A DNA stretch of 64,000 nucleotides. Source: Plutella xylostella (taxonomy: Eukaryota; Arthropoda; Insecta; Lepidoptera; Plutellidae). The notes below the pieces were generated by a model. The model did not search any database and was not told the origin of the DNA. It saw only the letters and a program-made list of their open reading frames with translations. Position numbers and translations under genes: made by a program. The stretch spans positions 134,001-198,000 of the forward strand of contig NC_063997.1 in the NCBI RefSeq assembly GCF_932276165.1, written 5' to 3'. Positions 1 through 12,316 of this stretch are shown piece by piece; position 1 is the stretch's first letter, and every line of letters begins with the position of its first letter.

Positions 1-502
1 CGTATAAACGACGAAGCCAAACATCGAGGCCGCTTGTTTCTAAACATTGTGTGCAAATCTCTGCCAATAAAAGCAAATATGCAAATAGCGAAGTAGTTGT
101 TTGTTGGTTTATTTGTTCCTCTCTCACTCTCACTGCCGAGGTGTAAGTAAACTCGCTGATTAAGTTAAACGTTAAATTTATTCAGAATAACAAACATTAC
201 AGTTTACACATTCATCCAGAGTAACAATGTGCTCGGTCTATCTTATACTATGTGCTTCACTCGGAATGGAATGTACCTAGTATAACTAAATATTAAAGAA
301 AGAAAGGTAACAACAACATTTATGTTCTCCTTTTTGTTTTCGAGGTTTGAATTAATGACTAGACTTTTCAGTTTTCAGTTCTATCTATAATTTCTATGTT
401 TTCAATGCAAGACTAGTAGCAAGACTAGTAGAAGAAGCAGTAAGTAGACCGTCAAAGTGATAAGTACACAATTTGATGTTATTGTTGTTATTAAAGTTTA
501 AA
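1..502. other. AT-rich non-coding stretch
   Basis: No open frame, RNA gene or repeat boundary can be supported here. The segment ends at the 14-bp target duplication of the SINE that follows. Confidence 0.5.
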
Positions 503-516
503 AAACATTCAATAAA

Positions 517-779
517 AAAAAAAACACGCACTCACGCCTTGTACTAATGTACTCCCTTGCGGGGTAGGCAGAGGTGCATTGCTGCACCCACTTTTCGCCA
601 GAGTGTTGTTTTAGTCCCAATGTAATAGGGGGCGGGCCTATTGCCATTTTACGGGCACATCCAAGACCCGAGAACAAATATCTGTGTTTAAACAAATATC
701 TGCCCCAGCCGGGAATCGAACCCGGGACCATCGGCTCAGTAGTCAGGTCACTAACCACTACGCCATTCGGTCGTCATAT
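517..779 (-). mobile_element. Full-length tRNA-derived SINE with target-site duplication
   Basis: Read on the minus strand, the element begins with a tRNA-like head that carries an A-box-like GGCGTAGTGGTTAG and a B-box GGTTCGATTCC. A SINE-specific body follows, and the 3' end is a T-run seen as A's at about 517-524. It is flanked by perfect 14-bp direct repeats, AAACATTCAATAAA, at 503-516 and 780-793. This is the structure of a pol III-transcribed, LINE-mobilised SINE. A 35-bp piece of the same 3' end recurs inside cuticle gene B at 51863-51897. It is not a functional tRNA gene, because the tRNA-like part does not fold as a complete clover leaf and runs straight into the body. Confidence 0.92.
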
Positions 780-793
780 AAACATTCAATAAA

Positions 794-3618
794 CCAACTA
801 AAAATATGGGGCCAAAGGTTACTACGAATACTTATTATTCAATCATAATGAGTTCAATGTCAATCATAACATAGCGATACTATAATAATGTCTGTCGTTT
901 AAGATTCTAGTACTAAAATGGAAATCGGTATAAGTGGCTTTTCTAAGAGTTTAATGGTGGATTTGACAGCTCCAGATTCTGATCTGGGCCCATGTACCTA
1001 TGTATGAAGTATATGTGCCTAAAGTATATATCTGTAGTGTGTAGTGTGTGATGTATGTACTTAATTGGCTGTGTGAGTACGTGTTGATTCGCGAAATATG
1101 CGCAATTGTTCTAGATAAGCTTTAGCATAGAATTTTCCGCACAATAACAATGTTTACCTCCATAAGTACCTAATAGAATAAACAGGATAATTTTTCACTT
1201 ATTGTTATACTGTACATTATATCGTTCAATTAAATAGTGTACTGTGTTGTCATTTATTAATTCCCGTTTAGAAGCTGAAAGTAATAATGAGGGTTTAGAG
1301 ATAGGTACTTCCCTGCATAGGTACGTTACGCGCTTAAACCCTTAATCCTACGATTAATTTCTTACCGAATGATTTAGCAGATGATATCACGCAGTCCCTG
1401 CAGTTATAAAGATGACGTTACGTTGCAATTTGTAATCCTTTTCAATATTGATCAATGATCATAAATAAACCTGCCTTATTGAGAATGTGATTTATAATAG
1501 CCTCGTCACGCCGCGGACGCCTGTCTGCCTGCTGCTCGTATACCATTACCATGAGAACGTTGAGATCGTACTAACAATTTCATACAAAAATAAATGAGAT
1601 TATACCTCTATGAAAACTACCTGATGCCGGCCAGCTTCGCTTCGCCTTAAAAAGTGTTCCTGTGGTTATTTGGGGATAAAAATTGCCTACGTATGTGTTA
1701 ATATAGGGTGTCATCTGAAACATGAAAATACTCATTTTACGTGAGAGAGTATAATCTAACATACATACAATCTTTCGCGTGTATTATATAGGTATTACCT
1801 AGTACCTAGTAGGAGTAGCGTATTTTACAACCATCTATCTACTCATGAATTTCAGTAACGAAACTAACCACTGTAGTTTACTGAGACCGAGTGCGGGCTC
1901 CTGCGGCTGCTGTGCCGTGGCTGTAGGAACTAATCAGTTTAGCCACCGAGTCACTGCCGGACACAGAATGTACCACAGAGAGTTTGATGGCTCATCATTT
2001 CAATCGATCTGTGCAACTTTAACACACTTCTACAGATTCCGGTGATAAATTTAACATTACTTCTTTTGAACCTTATTAGTGCAACCGGTGGTTTGCTTAT
2101 TTCAGTTTAGATAACTGGGATACATAAATGTATCCTTCCTGCTAAAATATTAATACAATAGGTATTCGTAGATATTTCTGTACTTTGCTTGTTTCTAGAT
2201 CATGCGGATTGATTCCTCTGAATAACTCTCTGTTCTCTGATCTGTGTGAGATACCTCAGAGATACTCCTCGCTATATTTAGCCTCTCAGGAGCTACCAGG
2301 TACATTCATCACATTGCCTGTCTATAACGTAACAATATGCGGTTCACAATATTAGTTCCTGAAACCGTCGAGCTTATTGGTGGCGCCACATGTACCTATG
2401 AGCTATCAGCACCAGCCATTGAACGGTAATTACATTTGCGTATATACTGTAATTAATTTTCAATTAATTTGTACCGCGTATCTGTATTGAAACATGCTCT
2501 ATGGTTTGGTAAATGTGCGGTAAAAATACCCTTATGAAACAGCTACTTGGGCGAGTAATGCATGGGCTTAAACAAATTAATTAAAGTGTACCGCACTCTC
2601 AAGTAAGTACATTATAGTAATTATTATTAGCAAGGCTATTCTAGCATCGGCCTGAAATAGCAATTCATAACGAGGTTTGGTGGAGTGAAATAGTTGAACT
2701 CGATGTAGTAATGGCATAATAGTTGCAGAGTAGGCAGCCTAGTGCATGTAGGTACTAGGTAGCGGCTAGAACTAGTCTGCGTTGTGATGAAAGTGGCCGC
2801 TGGAATGCCGCTTGGCGCCGCCGCCGCCGCCGCCGCCGTCGCTAAACGGCTACTACTGATTTACTAAAGCAGTGTTTAGAAAGAAAGAAAGAAAGAACAG
2901 TAAGTCAATGATAAATTAAGTTTTCTTCTTTGTGCGAGATCGCTCGGATCACGTGTTTACACATTACGTACAGTATCCGAACAGGATAAGGTCTGTGCGT
3001 ACCCTTATCACTAGATTATGACTACGTAGGTATACTAATGAGCATACGTACAGTATACAATTAAGTATTTAGTGTGTAAATTTATATTAAGTCAACCAAA
3101 TTGTATTAGTAAAACTCACGAACTGTGCTATCTTATGGAGGGCACTGTTGCCTGTAATACAGGGATGAGCTAGTACGGGTAACAGTGACACTATTTAATT
3201 GTAATGTTACTACAATTTTACTGCTCAAATAAATTTTATTTTTATTATTTTAGTGTACGAATGTACCAGATAAGGTAAGCAGTGTAGAATTTAATAATTA
3301 CTAAAGGCAGATTTATAATTTATTGTAGGTAATATGAAACTACCTGTAGTCAGCAGTGGCATTACACTTTTTGTTATCTTTGCTATTGTCTGCACAGTAT
3401 GTCTGTTGTAAATCACTGAGTGAATAATATCAGGTATTCGTTTCCACGAAGTCATTCATATTTTCTTTGAAATATTATGCTAATTACAGTAAATGTATAT
3501 ATTACTGTTAACAATATACGTAGGTACATCACACACACATAACATAAGAAAAATTGTAACGTTTTCTCCGGTCACGAATTATACTACAGAGAGTTTGATT
3601 GCCAAAATTATTATACAG
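794..3618. other. Non-coding spacer with one GCC tract
   Basis: AT-rich DNA with many in-frame stops on both strands and no supported gene. The only visible structure is the GCC tract at 2817-2838 and a short (GAAA)n run near 2880. Confidence 0.5.
2817..2838. repeat. (GCC)7 microsatellite
   Basis: Perfect GCC trinucleotide run in an otherwise AT-rich stretch. It is the first of about seventeen such tracts in the window. Confidence 0.9.
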
Positions 3619-3828
3619 TGCCACAAACTTATCTGTTCCGGTGAGAGGGAACTAAATTGATGCATATCTCATTATTTACCAATGAATTATACATTGATAT
3701 AGATTAGATGGGTTTATTGAAACCACAAGAGCGAATTACTACTACTGGCAAACTTAAAATCTTATAGAATGAAGAAATATTACACATTTACGTGAGCTGT
3801 CACCGGAACAGATCAGAAGTTTGTCGCA
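3619..3828. mobile_element. MITE-like inverted-repeat element (about 210 bp)
   Basis: The left end TGCCACAAACTT..CTGTTCCGGTGA is matched by an inverted right end at 3800-3828, which reads TGCGACAAACTT..CTGTTCCGGTGA on the opposite strand with a few extra bases. There is no coding capacity inside. I could not recognise a clean target duplication, so the superfamily is unassigned. Confidence 0.6.
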
Positions 3829-4502
3829 ATGTACTTATTTTAGATAGCAGTCATTGAGACTTTATATTGTTGATGTGTCCACCTAACTTGACCCAAGAAC
3901 GGCCACGTTAACGTCACGTTACAAATAATTGTTTCCAAGTATAAGCAGGTACCTACAGCTTCTGAAACTAATTAATGCGGAAACGCTTCCTGTAAAGCCG
4001 TTAACTTGAGTGAACTGTTGCTGAATACCCTTACAAATATGGTTAGATTGCACTTAGAATGAGCAACCACGTGTCACGCGAGATACACCTATTATTATTA
4101 TTGTTAGCTCATAATAAATGATGAAGGTATTTGTCACGTTCTCAGCATAGGTATTAGATACCTTAAGATCGAGCAACAATCTAACAGTAGCCTATTCAGC
4201 CTACAGTGATCAGTTAACTTATTATACCTACATTAACGCTTTTTCCACCGATCAAAGGTTGGCTGGTGCTATGCTATAAGAAAAAGCAATAAGCCTACTG
4301 TCATTGGTTTAGCCAGCGCTCCAAGAGTTCTTAAACTACAACGAACAAAATATTGTACGAAAGCTTCATCGTTTATGTCAAGTTAGAGTGCCCTCCTAGT
4401 TGCATCACCCCGAGCCATGAACCGCGGCGACAATGGCTACACATTAAATAGCCATTACATAACTACACGACAATAACGATATTCACAATAACCACGACTT
4501 GA

Positions 4503-4524
4503 GCGGCGGCGGCGGCGGCGGCGG
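4503..4524. repeat. (GCG)7 microsatellite
   Basis: Uninterrupted GCG run of about 22 bp. Confidence 0.9.
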
Positions 4525-5057
4525 TGCGGGAGACAGCCGTATACAAGTGGATTATATGCGCTACATTAGCGGAATTGAGACACGTTTAACATCACCATCA
4601 TAATATTTGAACCATTTTAATTATTTTTTATCATCCTCAAGAGGTATTACGACAGTAATTGAGACATGCAATAGGCTTTTCAAGCCTCAACATAATAGCT
4701 GAGGGGTGCGATTATTATTCGCCCACATTGTGTCAATCTGCGACTTTTATTAGAGAAAGTGAAGATGAGTCAGACGACTGACTCTGTAATATTAAGCGAC
4801 AATCATTTTATCATTTTAATTTAAGTACTATGCGGATAAATATCAATTTAGCATAAAATAATAAAACTCATATTCGTTTTTGTTTTGTGCTAACGATGCA
4901 TATAATGTCGGTAAGGTAAAAGCTAAATACTCATTATATCTGTTACGAGTAAATGTATATGTCAAAATGTGGATCGCGAAAGCTTTCGCCTAAAAATAGA
5001 TAATTAATAGTGAGTGACGGATGCGGCGGAGGCAATATGCCGGTGTCCACCGCGCCC

Positions 5058-5080
5058 GCGGCCGCCGCCGCCGCCGCCGC
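5058..5080. repeat. (GCC)7 microsatellite
   Basis: Uninterrupted GCC run of about 23 bp in a small GC-rich patch. Confidence 0.9.
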
Positions 5081-5232
5081 ACCGGCCGATCCTCGTGGGC
5101 ACGACTGTGAGCAACGCATTATATGTATGTACATATATTTATCAACTACTTAACTAGCTTTTTCGTGTTAGCTTTGGAAAAGATTTTTCAGAGGAATTTT
5201 CAGGACAAATATAGCTAATGTAAGTACTTGTA

Positions 5233-5465
5233 CACTCACGGGCAATGAAAAAGTTCCACTGAGAAAAGCACAAAATTACTCCTATACGAAAAAAGCTAGC
5301 TTAATAACGCCTTCTGCAACATTGAAGTACATTTAAATGTGCATCAGGATATTACCAACTAAAATCGGTAATATTTTCTTAACATTTTAAATAAGATATT
5401 TGAAAAAATTAGGGTCATTTGGTGTCTGAATTTTGTGAGTGGAACTTTTTCATTGCCCGTGAGTG
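5233..5465. mobile_element. Tc1/mariner-type MITE (233 bp)
   Basis: The ends are inverted copies: CACTCACGGGCAATGAAA on the left is mirrored on the right, with TA at 5231-5232 and 5466-5467 as the target duplication. The ends closely resemble those of the Tc1 element at 24372-25963, which read CACTGCCGGGCAATGAAA. There is no transposase remnant, so this is a non-autonomous relative of that family. Confidence 0.85.
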
Positions 5466-7052
5466 TATTAATAAAAATATTACTTGATTACAATTGATTG
5501 ATGAAGAATTTGTTAATGTTGTCAGATTGTATATAGGTACGTGTAATTCATTTAATTATTATAATTAGTTTGTGTGTAGGTGTGATAGTTGATGACTTTG
5601 GTGAGGTGTTCTGGAAACCACAAGTGCAGATGGAATTTTCGGGTGAGTGGTCAACACGTCGTTAGAACGTCGTCAGAAATCAATGTCGAGCTGCTGACTA
5701 ACCGCACAGTTTACTAACTTGTCCTACGTAATATGGTCGCCACTTATTTGTAATTATATATTTTAATTGTAGTGGATCAAAACCGTAGAGTAACTTACTC
5801 ATAAACCTCACATACCGATACAAATTGAACCTGGACTGAACATTATTTATTTAGAACAAATTATCTAACAAGTGACCGTAAGATCGACCCTAAAATCGTG
5901 TCCCTATTATTGCGTGCATTTTTTATGTTCTCGGTAGTTTACCTACTTTAATTACGTTTATGGTCTTTACTGCATAATAAATAAAGCAATTAACAAATGA
6001 ATCCGTTAGTTACTAATGAAGTGATTAGCCTCCTTAAATACATACACAGAAGTACAGGTCGAGAGGTAGCTGACGACTCTCGGGTAGTCAGTATGTAGGA
6101 CTGGCCTCGTCCTGGCTGAGTCACGTCTTTCCACGAAGGGTGAAGTCCAAGGAAAACAATCATTAAAATTCCACGTTAAAAAGTGTTAAACTAATATAAA
6201 GAGTCGTTAACATATTTAAGATAACGTTATACGAGGACCGTCATTACGGTAGCAGCTTAGCACTTTACTGCAGATAGCGCCACATACAATACAATGTGAT
6301 TGAAACCATCTCTACCTAAGGATAGTAGGTATAGAAGAATAATTAATAGTGTCCGTATAGCATAGAATTAAAAGAAAATACATAATTTCAACTTGAAGAA
6401 AGTCATGTAACATGACTGCCGGAAATTCGACTGTTTTTTTAAATCAATCTAAAAAGACTGGGACGATTTAGTAGTAACTTACTTTTGTACCAGTTGAGAC
6501 ACAGGTTGGTTCATAATCGAGGATTATGTCCATCATGACTATCAAGACTGCTGTATTTTAGGATGAAGTGTGCAGTAAGTAGCCCCCCCCCGCCCCGCTG
6601 CACGCGCCGCTCCCGCATTGTCTTGTAAACCGCTCGCCGTGCGGAGCGGGCTGTCCGTCTGTCCGTCCAAACAATAGCATATTGTTTGCTTTTCGTGCCT
6701 TTCATCGGACATTTCCCAGGAAATGAGCATCGGTGCCACTACTGTGTAGGTGTAGGCCATGATTATTGCTTGATTGGTTCCGCGTCCGAGAATATGTAGA
6801 ATTTCATTACCGAATAATTGATGTGAGTGTAGATGGAGAACGCTTTATATGAGATGCTGGCATTGTTATTGAATAAAGAGATTCTAATAGACCGAGGTAT
6901 TCACGCGTACTGATATATCCAACGGACGAAAATAGACGAGAAATTTGTGGCTATCTACGTACCTATACGTACTAATATGCCCTTCATGAATGTAGTGTGC
7001 TACCTGTGCACTGAAGTAGCTGGATGTGGGCAGGTGGCGGCGGGCCGGCGCC

Positions 7053-7066
7053 GCGTGACGTCACGC
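7053..7066. promoter_or_regulatory. CRE-type palindrome
   Basis: GCGTGACGTCACGC is a perfect 14-bp palindrome centred on TGACGTCA, the consensus for CREB/ATF bZIP factors. It sits in a GC-rich island. The motif is seen directly, but factor binding is not shown. TGACGTCA-like octamers also occur elsewhere in this window, so significance is modest. Confidence 0.45.
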
Positions 7067-8131
7067 CTGCACTGACAGCAGGAGCCCGTCACTCATACAT
7101 ATTCGGCTATTGAACAAATCGGCGGAGGAAGTGTGTCGACACGCGCCTGAATCGAATATTGATGCCGCGCCGTGTGATGAGGGTGACAAGCACTGCCGCT
7201 GCCTCAAGTTGCTAGTTGTACACCTACAGGGTGGAACAATAGTTGTTATACAGGGTGGGGAGCCGACGGTGGGAGTCAACGTAAGCCTAAACAATGCGAG
7301 TGCTGAATATTTTATGTAGGAATCTACAACATACATTGGATACTGTTATGAGGATACTTTACGGTTATGCTTGTGCAAGTTTGTATGTACATATGTATTT
7401 ACCAGCATTATCTGTATTGGAATCAGTGAAATGCTAAAAAGGTCATGTTAAAGATGTTTAACATAATTGATTTACGATAATATGTATATTAGATGGTTGT
7501 TTTGAGGTCAAAGCCACACAAAGAGATGGAATAATCTGTACATAGGCGGAATTATGGAAATCGTTAGGGAAAAGGAGAATGAATACGTGGTAAATGATAA
7601 TATTAGATTCAGACTATAGATACCAATACACACAGTACTTTTACACTTAAGACATATACGATACACAAACACATTATAACTAAAAAAATCCCAAGATAAA
7701 TTGCAAAAATATCTTCGAATAACAATCTATTGAAAGAAACAAAAGAATGGTAAGTAACAATTATTGTTATTGAAATCAAATGAGCCGTGAGTGTGATGTT
7801 CTGAAATTAGGTAAAATGTATTCATGAATTACACGGCATGGCCTCACTGAACTGAACTAAAGGGAGTGCGGTGCGGTGCACGCACACTAATGTAACAAAA
7901 TTGTTGTTAATATTGAAAAAAGCATTTCATTGCATTTACTTATCAAACCGGTAAATTCATTGGTCATCGTACTGTGTTGGATTGTGTATGAAATGGTTAG
8001 GTAAGGTCTTTAGGAAGTGGTAGATCTTTCTTTTCTTATTGTTTGCAAATGTTTAGCTTCCGAGCCACCTACTTGTCTGGGGTAAACTAAAAAACTCTCA
8101 GTAGTAGAAGTCGGTGGCCTGAAGGCGCAGT

Positions 8132-8164
<33 letters not shown>
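8132..8164. repeat. (CGG)11 microsatellite
   Basis: About 33 bp of uninterrupted CGG, one of the longest such tracts in the window. Confidence 0.92.
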
Positions 8165-8938
8165 GGTAAACAAGAGGGGAACACCGTAATTTCCCCCCTG
8201 GGAGCCTCCGCAAGCTCTATTGCAACTTATGGCTCTGTCGGCGGCGATGCGACCAAAACAAAAAGTCCCCAACTCAAACACTACTGAGCCGTGTCTGGCG
8301 GTATTCTACTTGCTCTCGTAATCGGCTTGCCTCTACTTCCGTCATTATCCTGGTAAATAAAAACTGTTGTAATTCGTTGGAGGAAGGAGATATAGCGGTG
8401 TCTACTGGAATTTGCGGGGTAATAACCTGCCCTCGCTGCAGTGGTGGAGGGATGAATTTTTCACGAGACACGTTTGATTGCGGGGAGGCCGCGGCTGCAG
8501 TAGTTAGGGGCCTGTATTTATACGTCTGGAGCTCTACCTTCACAGACATTACTATGTAATGGTTGTTGTGTGCATGTGGCAGTTTCCTCCAGGTGCGGTG
8601 CGGTCACTCCTCGCCTCGCTGCACGGGTCGCTTATCGCGGCGCGTGTCGTATCTCCCGCACTCGGCTCGCCGGACGTGATAGAGTAGTTCTTACTGTTAT
8701 TTACTTTGTCAATCTCTTGTAAGTTGCAAAAAGTTGACATAATATTATGGCAATAGCGATATGGCAAATATGGGCATGTTTCCGCACACACTTATTGTGA
8801 AGAGTGTATATAGGCTCATAAATGAAACGAATTTTAAATTGATACTATACATAAATATTGCTATGTCTTGAATGATACTATTTTGCAAAATAAATTCAGA
8901 TATGATTAAGTTTCTCGTTATTAGGTAGGTAATGTATG

Positions 8939-9591
8939 TGTCGCAGGCATCTGGTTTAATCTCCTGTTTGATTGAACCGCTAGCCCGTTCATTGGATGAC
9001 GCTGCTTAGTTGTATGACTAGGCCGAACGTTGATTGCACAAGCGTCACAAAACGTCCAACTAGTTAGCTGACTTAAAATCAGTCAGGTGGTGAACAAAAC
9101 AAATATGGCGTCTAACAGCTAACAGCTGACACAAAAAGCACAGACCTATATTGTTAGTTTTTTGCAAATAAATTAGCTTTAAAGTGCGTTATTTGTGTTA
9201 AAATAGTGTGACAACATGGATTTACCTATTATTACGCCGCGGGCGGATAGTTTCAAAGAAAAAATTGTGGCGTAACTGGATAATTATAAACAACAATATG
9301 AAGGTACGTTTATTGTTATTGTTTAGTTAATTTGTGAGATAGGAGCTTTGTAACACAGTCTTTTTGTTGACTCTTGTCTGCTCATGACCTCATGTTCACC
9401 CTAACCAGACATTATAAAGTTGCTATACTATATCCCATTCAACGACTCCGCTGAATTACGTTCAGTCAAGACGTCGAACGTTACAATCAACGACTTGACG
9501 AGTTGTAATTAGTCATACAACTGAATAGCGCCATCCAATGAACGGGCTAGTGGTTCAATCAAACAGGAGATTAAACCAGATGCCTGCGACA
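8939..9591. mobile_element. Non-autonomous DNA transposon with about 82-bp inverted ends
   Basis: The left end (8939-9020) starting TGTCGCAGGCATCTGG is matched by an inverted copy at 9510-9591 with only a few mismatches. TATG directly flanks both ends (8935-8938 and 9592-9595), suggesting a 4-bp target duplication. Inside, a plus-strand start at 9216 opens MDLPIITPRADSFKEKIVA, is cut by TAA, and reads on to a GTACGT-type donor near 9304. This looks like the first exon of a lost transposase. The superfamily is not recognised. Confidence 0.85.
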
Positions 9592-9988
9592 TATGCACTT
9601 TATCGCATGCATGTAGGATGTGACATATTATTATAATAATAATAATTATTAATTATTATTATAACGAGGACATACATTAGTGTGTACTCATACAAGCAGC
9701 TAATTATGTTGATGCCCCAGTTTAAGTTTATTTTAAAATTACAAAGTTTCATTAAAATACACACTCAATTAATCATTCAATAAATATTTTCCCAAGAGTG
9801 ACCTAATTTTCGCCAATAACCAAGTACGTCGGACCACAGTCACTATTTATTTACGTATGGTAATGCTGTTATAATTAAAACCATAAATTCATTCTATTAA
9901 TATGGCCTGCAAAAAGTAGGCTCACATTTGCGTCAACACATTAGCATGATTGTACGGAGACAGAGTATAGCGTGCACCCCCCGCTCCC

Positions 9989-10025
9989 GGGGGCACGGGG
10001 GCACGGGGGCACCAGGAGGGGGGGG
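9989..10025 (+). promoter_or_regulatory. G-quadruplex-capable motif
   Basis: Four G-runs of 5, 5, 5 and 8 (9989-9993, 9997-10001, 10005-10009, 10018-10025) are separated by loops of 3, 3 and 8 bases. This satisfies the usual G4 folding rule. Folding itself is inferred. Confidence 0.8.
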
Positions 10026-10040
10026 CACGTGACTCACGTG
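10026..10040. promoter_or_regulatory. Tandem CACGTG E-boxes
   Basis: Two perfect palindromic CACGTG hexamers (10026-10031 and 10035-10040) are separated by three bases and directly abut the G-rich motif. CACGTG is the site for bHLH and bHLH-PAS factors such as Clock/Cycle or Myc/Max. Binding is inferred. Confidence 0.5.
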
Positions 10041-10368
10041 TAATAGATTAACAAATTAACATACGGTTTGCCACCGCCGCCGCACGCCACCATGACCCCA
10101 CTCCACTCATGATCAGAATTCTTTTAACATAACTTCTAAGGTTAAGGAAGTAAAGCTCACATTATTATCTTCATAACAAGCATTTCTGCGCGAGCTTCGC
10201 AGCGCCTCTAAAGGGTTTCCTCAGAGTTCTGCGATGAAAGTAGATTTCAGGAACACTTTATTGTGAAAGAAGTTTTAGGTCCTTTTAATTACTAACAGTC
10301 TTTCCTTTATATCAATCCTCAATTTAATAGTACCTACTAGCGATGTAACGAATATGTGTTTTTGGACA

Positions 10369-10440
10369 TTCGCGAATGCGAATGCGAATGCGAATATCTG
10401 ATATCGATATTCGCGAATGCGAATGCGAATGCGAATATTC
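10369..10440 (+). repeat. Subterminal GAATGC hexamer array, left end of hAT
   Basis: Two blocks of CGAATGCGAATGCGAATGCG separated by a TATCGATA-containing spacer. The same blocks recur at the right end in the same plus-strand orientation rather than inverted. Confidence 0.88.
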
Positions 10441-10714
10441 AGTTTGTGTTCAAATTTGGTGCCATTTGTATGGTTTGGTGGCAGTCTCGTACTGAACGAG
10501 GTACCTAAGTTCCGTTCTAGGCGCATTCCGAATCAGACTAGCCAATACTAGTCGCAGTTTTTTTTTAAAGTAACTTAATAAACTTAACACTTTATTAAGC
10601 TCCGTAACTGTTACTTGCGACTGTGTGCAGTTTCTGAGGGCGACTTACACGAAAAATTTAAATCTATGGATACTCTGGCACTAAACTGTCAAAATACGCT
10701 TTTTGTTTGATTAA

Positions 10715-11264
10715 GGGTGAATTCGTCCAAACATCACGTTACACGAGAATAACTATACCGGAATAAAATTTATACGCGAGTAAATATCCAGGATAAGTAC
10801 ATTTGCATTCTACCAAGTTATACCATGATTAAATTGAATGAACGAGGAACGAAACTGTAATGCAACTAAAATAAAAATAGCCGCGTTTCAAAGCATGCAA
10901 TAGAAATGACATGCCAACTTAGTTTGAATGGATTATAAAAGTATGAAATTGTTTATGTTTTAATATTTTATTCGCTGTTGTTATTCGGAGACTTTGCCTT
11001 TAAACGTACTTTTGTTTATGTTTTGACAGATGTGTTTATATGTCATTATGACGGATTTCTAATCAGCTGATGTGCTGCCGCCATTACAAAATTACTCTCA
11101 GATAAGCTCGTTACACGGTCAATTTTGGCGGTATAACATTTTATTCTTGGGATAAGCTACTTATCTTGGTTTCAGGTTTGGTAGTATGCAAAATCTGCTT
11201 ACTCGCGAGTAACTAGTACTTTACTCGTGAGTAAAAAGTTACTCGACGTTGGTCGAATCCACCC
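10715..11264. mobile_element. Harbinger-like MITE nested in the hAT element (550 bp)
   Basis: The left end GGGTGAATTCGTCCAA is mirrored by a right end that reads GGGTGGATTCGACCAA inward. TAA flanks both sides (10712-10714 and 11265-11267). A 3-bp TWA target duplication and GGG-start ends fit PIF/Harbinger. No transposase is present. It lies wholly within the hAT element, so it inserted later. Confidence 0.82.
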
Positions 11265-12240
11265 TAAAGAGTTTATTTATTTCAGACCAATTACAAATTA
11301 TTTATATTTAGGTCCTAAGAAACTATTTGAAGTCGGCTAATGCCGAATTTTGGGTGTTTCCGATTATATGCGATTTCTTCCAAACGCAGCCATACTTTGA
11401 ACTGCGGAACCATTCACCTTGATGGCAACTTAAAAACCTCGCTTGGGTTGTCTCAGGGCGCAAGGACCGAACGCGCGTGTTAAAACGTAAAATTAGTAAA
11501 AAAGTGCATATTTCGGCAATTTCGATTTTTTTCGGAATTACCCGCACATCGGTAATTAAGAAATCAGTTAAGTTACTTAAAGGATTGTTTTTTCATCCAA
11601 AAGATTGTCATTTTTGTTCACTAAGTTGTGAGTTTAAAAACCCTAGCTCATATTTTTTTGTATTTCACGACTAGGGTAGTTCCAAATGTTGGAACATCTT
11701 AATATGAAATTCTGTGGATCGGGCAATTTTGAATTATAAATATCACATAAATGTGTAAAAGTTTTTCTGGACAGTAATCGGAATTACCCGTATATGTTTG
11801 GAATTACCCTTAAGCAATGAAAAAAATATCAACTTTAGAAACTTAAATATTTACGAATTCCGAGGGTATTTACAGCATCCTATCAAACATAGTTTTAGGT
11901 TGTATATTACAGTATACAATGCGATCTTACATGAATAACAATAACCCAACCAGTTCTGATAATGTGACAACAATTAAACATGTAGCGGACTCGACCAAAA
12001 ACCTTTCGTAATAACCCACCTTCACTATATCTTAAGTTTCGTTTTCTAAAGTAAATAAATAATACCAAGTGATAAAGTAAGGCCGGTAATGTGATTAAGA
12101 GGGTAACTTGTAATAACTAAGTAAAATGGTTATAGCGGAATGGAATTCGATATTGTTAACCTACCATTATTTTCAAATAGGTACTTAGTGTTTTTTTTTC
12201 TAATAAGTACTGATATTCGCAAAACATTCGCACAAAATTT

Positions 12241-12316
12241 TGCGAATGCGAATGCGAATGCGAATATCCAAAAACATGCGAATATTCGCGAATGCGAATG
12301 CGAATGCGAATATTCG
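12241..12316 (+). repeat. Subterminal GAATGC hexamer array, right end of hAT
   Basis: Two GAATGC-repeat blocks separated by CCAAAAACATG, which corresponds to the GTTTTTGGACA spacer near the left end in inverted form. Confidence 0.88.

Larger units (their letters stand above)
3829..5232. other. Non-coding spacer with two GC tracts
   Basis: No gene can be supported. It contains a (GCG)n tract at 4503-4524 and a (GCC)n tract at 5058-5080, each in a GC-rich patch of well under 100 bp. The rest is AT-rich. Confidence 0.5.
5466..8938. other. Non-coding spacer with GC-rich islands
   Basis: No protein-coding gene is supported. GC-rich patches lie at about 6580-6660, 7025-7300 (which contains a perfect CRE-like palindrome), 8132-8164 (CGG tract) and 8440-8690. 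A TATA-like TATAAATA is readable on the minus strand near 8515, but no convincing transcript unit follows it. Confidence 0.45.
9592..10337. other. Non-coding spacer with G-rich element
   Basis: Contains an ATT/AAT-rich palindromic stretch around 9628-9663, the G-quadruplex motif and twin E-boxes listed separately, and a short CCG patch near 10072. No gene is visible. Confidence 0.5.

Noticed and set aside
705..775. tRNA gene
   Set aside because: A- and B-box-like motifs are present but belong to a SINE with a body, T-tail and 14-bp target duplication; no complete clover leaf.
8274..8549. 91-codon minus-strand frame beginning MSVKVELQTYKY
   Set aside because: No recognisable domain, no splice partner and no support beyond length; it lies over a GC island where long frames are expected by chance.
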